Part shown: positions 1 to 4,857 of the stretch, in pieces
Position numbering within the stretch: position 1 is the stretch's first letter
How the letters are laid out: each line of letters opens with the position of its first letter
Assembly (NCBI GenBank): GCA_947649215.1
Contig: CANSQW010000053.1
Coordinates: forward strand, 1-7,640
DNA: 7,640 nt
From: an uncultured bacterium
GTDB lineage: Bacteria > Actinomycetota > Coriobacteriia > Coriobacteriales > Eggerthellaceae
Direction of reading: 5' to 3'
Program-made: the position numbers and the translations under genes
The notes under the pieces: generated by a model
Told to the model about the DNA's origin: nothing
What the model saw: the letters and a program-made list of their open reading frames with translations, nothing else
Databases searched by the model: none

Positions 1-27
1 GGCGGCGCCCCCCCGCGAGGCGCCGCC
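1..27 (-). terminator. Possible terminator hairpin after the hybrid kinase gene (cut by window edge)
   Basis: Positions 1-9 (GGCGGCGCC) and 19-27 (GGCGCCGCC) are a perfect 9-bp inverted repeat around a 9-base loop, beginning 39 bases past the kinase stop codon. Placement and strength fit an intrinsic terminator stem for the minus-strand gene. The T-tract that would complete it would lie outside the window, so the call is incomplete. Short GC palindromes are common in DNA this GC-rich. A neighbouring near-tandem repeat of GGGAGCGCC (28-36 and 40-48) has no recognised role. Confidence 0.35.
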
Positions 28-65
28 GGGAGCGCCGCTGGGAGCGCCATCGGCGGCGGGATGCG

Positions 66-2384
66 CTACAGCAGCTCGTCGAGCAGGGCGATGAGGCGGG
101 GGAGGTCGAGGGGCTTGGAGACGTGGGCGGTCATGCCCGCGGCCATGGCGGCGCGGCGATCCTCTTCGAAGGCGTCGGCGGTGACGGCGATGATGGGCAG
201 CGCGCCCACGTCATCGCGCTCGAGCGCGCGGATGGCGCGGGTGGCCTCGGTGCCGCCCAGGTGCGGCATGTGCATGTCCATGAGCAGGGCGTCGTAGGTG
301 AACGGCTCGGCGGCGGCCACCATCTCCACGGCGGCGTCGCCGTCCTCGGCGGCGTCGACGACGAGTCCCTGCTCCTGGAGGATGGCCTGCATGATCTCGC
401 GCGACAGGTCGTCATCGTCGGCCACGAGCACGCGCTTGCCTCGGAAGCGGGCCGGGTCGCGCCGCACCGCGCGCGACGACCAGTGCCGGGTGCTCGCGTG
501 CTTGCTTGCGCCATCGGGCAGCCGCAGGTCAAGTTCCACTACGAACTCCGACCCCTCGCCCGGGGCGCTCGTGATGGCGATGCGGCCGCCCATCATGTCC
601 ACGAGGTTCTTCGTGATGGGCATGCCCAGGCCCGTCCCCTCCACCTTGGGGACGTTGTCGGGCACCTCGCGCTCGAAGGGCTCGAAGATGCGGTCGAGGA
701 ACTCCGGGCTCATGCCGCGGCCCGTGTCCTTGACGGACAGGGCGTAGGAGCCGTAGCCGGTGGGCGCGCCCTGACGCTGCCAGCCGCGCACGGCGACGGC
801 GCCGCCGGGCTCGGTGAACTTGACGGCGTTGCCGATGAGGTTCACGAGGATCTGGCTCAGGCGCAGCGGGTCGCCGAGCACCTCGTCGTCGTGGATGGCG
901 GAGAAGTCGATGCTCAGGCTCAGCCCGCGCTCGGCCGCCTGGCCCTGGAACAGGTCGCGCAGCTCGTCAGCCAGGCCGCGCAGGCTCAGCGGCTCCTCGT
1001 TGATCTCCACCTTTCCGCTCTCGATGCGGCTCATGTCGAGGATGTCGTTGATGAGGTTCAGCAGGTGGCTGCTGGACGCCAGGATCTTCTCCAGGCAATC
1101 CTGCACGCGGGCCGTCTCGTCCATGTGCCCGAGCGCGATGCTCGCGAACCCGGTGATGGCGTTCATGGGCGTGCGGATGTCGTGGCTCATGTTGGCGAGG
1201 AAGGCGCTTTTGGCGTTGCTGGCGTTCTGCGCCAGGGTGAGCGCATCTTGGAGCAGGGCCTTCTGCCGCATCTGCTCACGCGTCTCGGCGCTCACGTCGC
1301 GGGCGGCCATGACCACCTCGTCGCTGCCGTCGGCCAGGCTGAGCACGCGCATCTGCATGTAGTCGGTGTCGTCCTCGAGGATGCGCCGGTAAGTGACCGA
1401 GACCTCGCCGCCCAGGGCCTTGAGCTGTTGGCGGACGTGGGGCAGGAGCAGCACCGCGCGCACCCGCTCGCGGTCGGCGGGGTGCACGTAGGTGTCGATG
1501 TAGGTCTCAAGGCCCTCCTGATAGTGGCTCGACTCGGCCAGCATGTAGCGGGCGGTGTCGGGCGCCGACTTGCGGATGCGGTAGGGCTCCATCGTGTTCT
1601 GCGCGAGGTCGGCCAGGTACAGCGCGTAGTTCTCGCGGCCGAGCGAGTCGATGATGCCCATGCGCCGCGCGTTCGCCTCCTCCAGCTGCTTGCTGCGCGT
1701 GATGTCCTCCACGAATCCAAAGGCGAACATGCCGGGGCGCCCGGCGTGGGCCAGGCTGATGCGCAGCCAGCGGCCGTCGGCCAGCTGGCCCTCGTAGAGA
1801 ATGCTGCCGCCTGCGTCGCGGAAGTCGACCACCTGGCGGCGCACGTCGTCGACGCAGGCGGCCCCGAAGTTCTCCTCGCAGAAGGAGACGATGCCCTCAT
1901 AGGTGCGGCGCAGGCCGAACCGGCCCGAGGTGGTGGCGGGTATCTGCACCAGGTGGCTGTCCATGTCGTAGAAGAGCACCCCGGCCTCGGCGTTTTCGAG
2001 CGAGGGGCGCATCGGCTCCACCCACTCGGACACGTCGTGCATGAGAAGGGCGCACATCCCGTGGTCGACGGGAAGCATCGACGTGCGGAGGAACCTGCCG
2101 TACGAGTCCGAGACCGTCTCGAACTCAAGGGTCTCGCCCAGGTAGGCGACGCGGTAGAGGCGCGACAGCCAGGAGGTGTCGCCCTCCGGCCATACGGAGT
2201 AGGCGTCGCGACCCAGCAGGTCCTCCGGTCGCTGGTCGGTGAGCGCGCCGGCGGCGGCGTTGAGGTACTCATAGCGGAAGTCGACGGCGCTCGTGCCGGA
2301 CTCGTCCAGATGGACGCGGGCGATCGCGAACGCGACAGCGCTTTGGTCGAACACCTTGTGGCAAAACTCGATCATCTGCTCCAT
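66..2384 (-). CDS. Cytoplasmic PAS-domain hybrid sensor histidine kinase with C-terminal receiver domain
   Basis: This 772-residue protein is a two-component hybrid kinase: it should autophosphorylate on a histidine and pass the phosphate to its own receiver aspartate. Residues about 10-120, 128-231 and 243-367 look like three PAS-type sensor modules; the first and third are the less certain boundaries. A helical linker (about 368-395) leads to the H-box MSHDIRTPMN, with phospho-acceptor His401. ATP-binding motifs follow: N-box NLIGNAVKF (515-523), G1 DTGRGM (553-558), F-box around FEPFE (567-571), and G2 EGTGLGM (582-588). The receiver spans about 650-772, with acidic Asp656/657, phospho-acceptor Asp703 in LMDMHMP, Thr735 and Lys757, all conserved. 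I see no signal peptide, membrane helix or HPt domain, so sensing is probably intracellular and relay needs partners elsewhere. The start at 2384 is chosen because GGAAGGAG lies 7 bases upstream and homology-like sequence begins there; the open frame runs on to 2594, but that part is Arg/Pro/Ala-rich and unconvincing. No paired response-regulator gene is in the window. Ligand and target genes cannot be inferred. Confidence 0.95.
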   Translation of the reverse strand: MEQMIEFCHKVFDQSAVAFAIARVHLDESGTSAVDFRYEYLNAAAGALTDQRPEDLLGRDAYSVWPEGDTSWLSRLYRVAYLGETLEFETVSDSYGRFLRTSMLPVDHGMCALLMHDVSEWVEPMRPSLENAEAGVLFYDMDSHLVQIPATTSGRFGLRRTYEGIVSFCEENFGAACVDDVRRQVVDFRDAGGSILYEGQLADGRWLRISLAHAGRPGMFAFGFVEDITRSKQLEEANARRMGIIDSLGRENYALYLADLAQNTMEPYRIRKSAPDTARYMLAESSHYQEGLETYIDTYVHPADRERVRAVLLLPHVRQQLKALGGEVSVTYRRILEDDTDYMQMRVLSLADGSDEVVMAARDVSAETREQMRQKALLQDALTLAQNASNAKSAFLANMSHDIRTPMNAITGFASIALGHMDETARVQDCLEKILASSSHLLNLINDILDMSRIESGKVEINEEPLSLRGLADELRDLFQGQAAERGLSLSIDFSAIHDDEVLGDPLRLSQILVNLIGNAVKFTEPGGAVAVRGWQRQGAPTGYGSYALSVKDTGRGMSPEFLDRIFEPFEREVPDNVPKVEGTGLGMPITKNLVDMMGGRIAITSAPGEGSEFVVELDLRLPDGASKHASTRHWSSRAVRRDPARFRGKRVLVADDDDLSREIMQAILQEQGLVVDAAEDGDAAVEMVAAAEPFTYDALLMDMHMPHLGGTEATRAIRALERDDVGALPIIAVTADAFEEDRRAAMAAGMTAHVSKPLDLPRLIALLDELL

Positions 2385-2391
2385 GATAGGG

Positions 2392-2399
2392 CTCCTTCC
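2392..2399 (-). promoter_or_regulatory. Strong ribosome binding site that fixes the kinase start
   Basis: On the minus strand GGAAGGAG lies 7 bases before the ATG at 2384. It is a near-ideal Shine-Dalgarno match with ideal spacing, and it decides this start over upstream in-frame alternatives. Confidence 0.85.
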
Positions 2400-2444
2400 G
2401 GGGGGTGCGCTTGCGCGCGCCATCCGGCGATTCTCTATTCTGCG

Positions 2445-2468
2445 GCGCCCCTTTTCCGAGAGGGGCGC
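2445..2468 (-). other. Perfect 8-bp hairpin in the probable kinase leader
   Basis: On the minus strand GCGCCCCT (2468-2461) and AGGGGCGC (2452-2445) are exact reverse complements around an 8-base loop. The structure sits about 60-84 bases upstream of the kinase start. It could be an mRNA leader hairpin, a protein-binding palindrome or chance. No U-tract follows on either strand, so it is not called a terminator, and no known riboswitch was recognised. Confidence 0.45.
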
Positions 2469-2610
2469 AAGGGTGCGAAGGGCGGTAGTGCGGCAGTGCG
2501 ATGACGCGAGGGCGCAGGGGCGCGGGCGCGCAGACGTGCGATCCCGCGCGACGATGCCTGCGTCTGGGCGGGAGTGGGGAACGGGGCGAAGCATTCTCCC
2601 GACGGCTCCG

Positions 2611-2629
2611 TTGATAACAGTTTAATAAC
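2611..2629 (-). repeat. Two tandem 8-base half-sites one helical turn apart
   Basis: On the minus strand GTTATTAA (2629-2622) and GTTATCAA (2618-2611) differ at one base and are spaced 11 bases start to start, so they lie on the same face of the DNA. They are in the AT-rich island upstream of the kinase. Direct half-sites at this spacing resemble an operator for a dimeric regulator, but the regulator is unknown and chance is possible. Confidence 0.35.
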
Positions 2630-2641
2630 GATGCCTTGCAA

Positions 2642-2653
2642 AGTCTACCTTGG
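2642..2653. repeat. Short direct repeat AG(T/A)CTACCTTGG, copy 1
   Basis: AGTCTACCTTGG here matches AGACTACCTTGG at 2703-2714 in 11 of 12 bases, 61 bases apart. The second copy overlaps the last codons of the second YhgE/Pip gene. The pair brackets the part of the AT-rich island that contains the six-base A/T run, as a slippage duplication or remnant insertion might, but no mobile-element feature is visible. Confidence 0.4.
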
Positions 2654-2700
2654 GAGGGTAATTGCGCGAGAAAAAATGACCTCTACGCTTGTATTTGACT

Positions 2701-4857
2701 TCAGACTACCTTGGTCTCGGCGAGCTTGCGCAGCACGTAGTCGTTGAGGCGGATGACGGGCCGGCGCAGCACGAGCCCGAGGAACAGCGACGGCGCGAGC
2801 AGGGCCAGCAGCTGGCCGATGCTCTGCCAGTACTGATTGCCGTAGATGCCGGCCATGGCGCTCTGGAGGGCCTCCATGGAATGGGTGAAGGGCAGCCACG
2901 GGTAGACGGCCTGGAAGAACTCGGCGGACATCTGCACGGGGAAGATGCCGCCCGACCCGGCCAGCTGGAGCACGAGCAGGATGATGGCGCACGCCTTCCC
3001 GATGTTGCCGAAGGACACGGTGAGCGTGTACACCAGGTTGGTGAACACGAGCGCGGCGGCCCACGTGGCCACGTAGTAGAGCAGCACGTGGTCGCATTGC
3101 ACGCCGAGGAAGAAGACGTTGCCGGTGGCCACGATGGTGGCCTGGGCCAGGCCGAGCACGAGGAACACGCCGTAGCGCCCCAGGTAGAGCTGGCCGGGCG
3201 TGGGATGGTCGAGCTGGGCCTGGCGGCGCGGGCTCACCACCACCTGCATGAGGGCCACCATGAAGATGGCGCCGATCCAGAGCGAGAGCGACGTGTAGAA
3301 CGGCGACATGGCGCTGCCGTTGTCGGCCATGGGCCACACGGCGTGGCGGTCGAGCTGGGTGGGGGCGGCCAGGAACTGGGCGATGCGCGCGGGGTCGGAG
3401 CCGATGATGGCGCGCACGGCGCCCGTGTCGCCCGAGGCCAGGGCCGCGGAGAGCGAGGTGCGCGCGGCGGCCAGGTCGTCGGCGGCGCGTCCGAGCACCT
3501 CGGCTGTGCTGGCGAGCGAGGAGGCCACCTCGTCCAAGTTGTCGCCGAGGGAGCTCGAGGTCTCCGAGAGGCTGCGCGCCGTGGCGTCCACCTGCGCGGC
3601 CAGCTCGGTCGAGGAGGAGCGCACGTGCTCGAGCGTGTCGGCTAGGGCCGCTGCCTCGTCGCGCAGGTGCGCGTCGTAGGAGGCGTGCAGATCCTCGACG
3701 GCTGAGCGCGCCTCGTCAATGCGGGCAGTTACCTCCGTGCGCGCCTTCTCGGCATCCGCGGCGCCCTGGCCGAGGGCCTCGGAGGCGTCGATGATCGACC
3801 CCTGGAGATTGGCTAGCTCGAGGATGGCCTGGTCGACGCGGGGAAGGAGCGGGCTTGTGGGGTCGGCCTGATCAAGGCTCGCGCGCAGGGCGCGGTAGGC
3901 GTCGATGACGCCCTGCACGTCGCCGCTGGCCGCGTCGAGCACGCCCTGGGCGGCCCCCGGCGCCTTCTCCAGCGCGTCGAGCGCCTCGTTCACGGCGGAT
4001 GCCACGTCCTCGAAGCCGGCCTCGGCCTGGGCGAAGGCCGCGTCGGCCGCGCTGGCCGCGCCCTTCAGCGCCTCGGTCGCGTCGTTGATGCCCGTGTCTG
4101 CCTCGTCGAGCAGCGGGGTGACGGCTGCGCCCGCGCCGTCGGCGCCGCCGAGCACGTCGGCCGACGCGCGGGCCAGCGTGGACGTGGAGCCCACGAGCGC
4201 GCCGAAGGCCCGCGCCTGGGACGCCGCCCCGCTCAGCTCGTCGGCGGCCTGGGCCAGCTGCGCGTCCACCGCGCTTCCGTAGGCGGCGATGCCGTCGCCG
4301 TTCACGAAGCCGATCAGGTCGGACGTGGTGCCGAGAGCCACGTCGCCCACCGTCTTCGAGAACGTCTCGTCTATCTGCTGCTCGAGCGCGCTCGCGCCGG
4401 CGCCGGTGACGCGCGGGGCGATGGCGTTCTCCTTCTGGTTGACGTAGTAGACGATGTCGGCGTGCTCCACGTGGTCGGTGAGCACGGTGAGCAGGTCCTT
4501 GCTGAACGAGGGAGGGATGACGATGGCGGCGTAGTAGCTGCCGGCCTTGAGGCCTTCCACGGCCTCCTCCTCGCTCACGAACACCCAGTCGAACTGGTCG
4601 TTCGCGCGCAGGGCCGACGCCACCGACTCGCCTGCGTTCACCTTGACGGGGATGAGGTCGCTCTGGTAGCCCTCGTCCTCGTTGGCGACGGCCACCTTGA
4701 TGTTGCCGGTGTTGTCGTAGGGATCCCAGAACCCGGCGGTGGTGAACCACGCGTAGAGCGGCGGCACGAACACCAGGCCCACCACCACGATGGCGGCGAT
4801 GGCGTTGTCCATGAGATGCCGCAGGTCAAGCAGGAAGAGACGCGCGATGTTCCTCAT
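2701..4857 (-). CDS. YhgE/Pip-family membrane protein, standard six-helix form
   Basis: This 718-residue protein has the YhgE/Pip layout. One N-terminal helix (about 18-42) runs into the signature YAW...WDPYDNT...IKVAVANEDEG (35-63). A long extracytoplasmic part follows, with the family-like VNQKENAIAPRVT block (139-151). The middle, about 195-475, is rich in Ala, Asp, Glu, Ser and Leu and reads as extended helix or coiled coil. The C-terminal block begins at SPFYTSLSLW (518-527) and has five helices near 522-541, 563-585, 591-613, 619-638 and 679-697, with LQLAGSGGIFP (630-640) between the fourth and fifth, as in ABC-2-like permeases. Relatives include lactococcal Pip, needed for infection by c2-type phage; the normal cellular role is unsettled. 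Its ATG overlaps the upstream paralogue's stop as ATGA, so the two genes are probably co-translated and the proteins likely interact. No signal peptidase or sortase site is seen. Family assignment is secure, function is not. Confidence 0.93.
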   Translation of the reverse strand: MRNIARLFLLDLRHLMDNAIAAIVVVGLVFVPPLYAWFTTAGFWDPYDNTGNIKVAVANEDEGYQSDLIPVKVNAGESVASALRANDQFDWVFVSEEEAVEGLKAGSYYAAIVIPPSFSKDLLTVLTDHVEHADIVYYVNQKENAIAPRVTGAGASALEQQIDETFSKTVGDVALGTTSDLIGFVNGDGIAAYGSAVDAQLAQAADELSGAASQARAFGALVGSTSTLARASADVLGGADGAGAAVTPLLDEADTGINDATEALKGAASAADAAFAQAEAGFEDVASAVNEALDALEKAPGAAQGVLDAASGDVQGVIDAYRALRASLDQADPTSPLLPRVDQAILELANLQGSIIDASEALGQGAADAEKARTEVTARIDEARSAVEDLHASYDAHLRDEAAALADTLEHVRSSSTELAAQVDATARSLSETSSSLGDNLDEVASSLASTAEVLGRAADDLAAARTSLSAALASGDTGAVRAIIGSDPARIAQFLAAPTQLDRHAVWPMADNGSAMSPFYTSLSLWIGAIFMVALMQVVVSPRRQAQLDHPTPGQLYLGRYGVFLVLGLAQATIVATGNVFFLGVQCDHVLLYYVATWAAALVFTNLVYTLTVSFGNIGKACAIILLVLQLAGSGGIFPVQMSAEFFQAVYPWLPFTHSMEALQSAMAGIYGNQYWQSIGQLLALLAPSLFLGLVLRRPVIRLNDYVLRKLAETKVV
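2703..2714. repeat. Short direct repeat AG(T/A)CTACCTTGG, copy 2
   Basis: This is the partner of the copy at 2642-2653. It covers the last codons (Lys-Val-Val) and the first base of the stop codon of the upstream gene, read on the minus strand. Confidence 0.4.

Larger units (their letters stand above)
2385..2700. other. Intergenic region between the second YhgE/Pip gene and the kinase gene
   Basis: This 316-base stretch has two parts. Positions 2611-2700 are AT-rich (54 of 90 bases by hand count) in otherwise very GC-rich DNA, which is where a kinase promoter would be expected. I could not find a convincing -35/-10 pair on the minus strand: the best hexamers (for example TTGCAA near 2641-2636 and TATTAA near 2627-2622) are not properly spaced with each other. 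A six-T run on the minus strand (2676-2671) has no strong stem before it, so it is not called a terminator. Positions 2385-2610 are GC-rich, probably untranslated leader, and contain one perfect hairpin. No credible gene is present. Confidence 0.7.

Noticed and set aside
123..2504. A 793-codon open frame on the plus strand, antisense to almost the whole kinase gene
   Set aside because: The kinase frame has complete, ordered domain motifs; the antisense product is His/Val/Ala/Gly/Arg-rich without recognisable domains. Long antisense frames are expected where third positions are nearly always G or C.
2385..2594. N-terminal extension of the kinase by 70 residues
   Set aside because: The extension is Arg/Pro/Ala-rich and disordered-looking, and the internal ATG at 2384 has a near-perfect ribosome binding site at ideal spacing.
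2435..2641. A 68-codon minus-strand frame in the intergenic region
   Set aside because: It needs a TTG start with no ribosome binding site, and its second half is low-complexity Arg/Pro/Ala sequence.
2671..2676. Six-T run on the minus strand after the second YhgE/Pip stop, as an intrinsic terminator
   Set aside because: No stable stem precedes it; only a 4-bp pairing with a very long loop could be found.
2689..3645. A 318-codon plus-strand open frame opposite the second YhgE/Pip gene
   Set aside because: Low-complexity His/Gly/Glu/Ala-rich translation with no domains; it mirrors the real membrane-protein gene on the minus strand.
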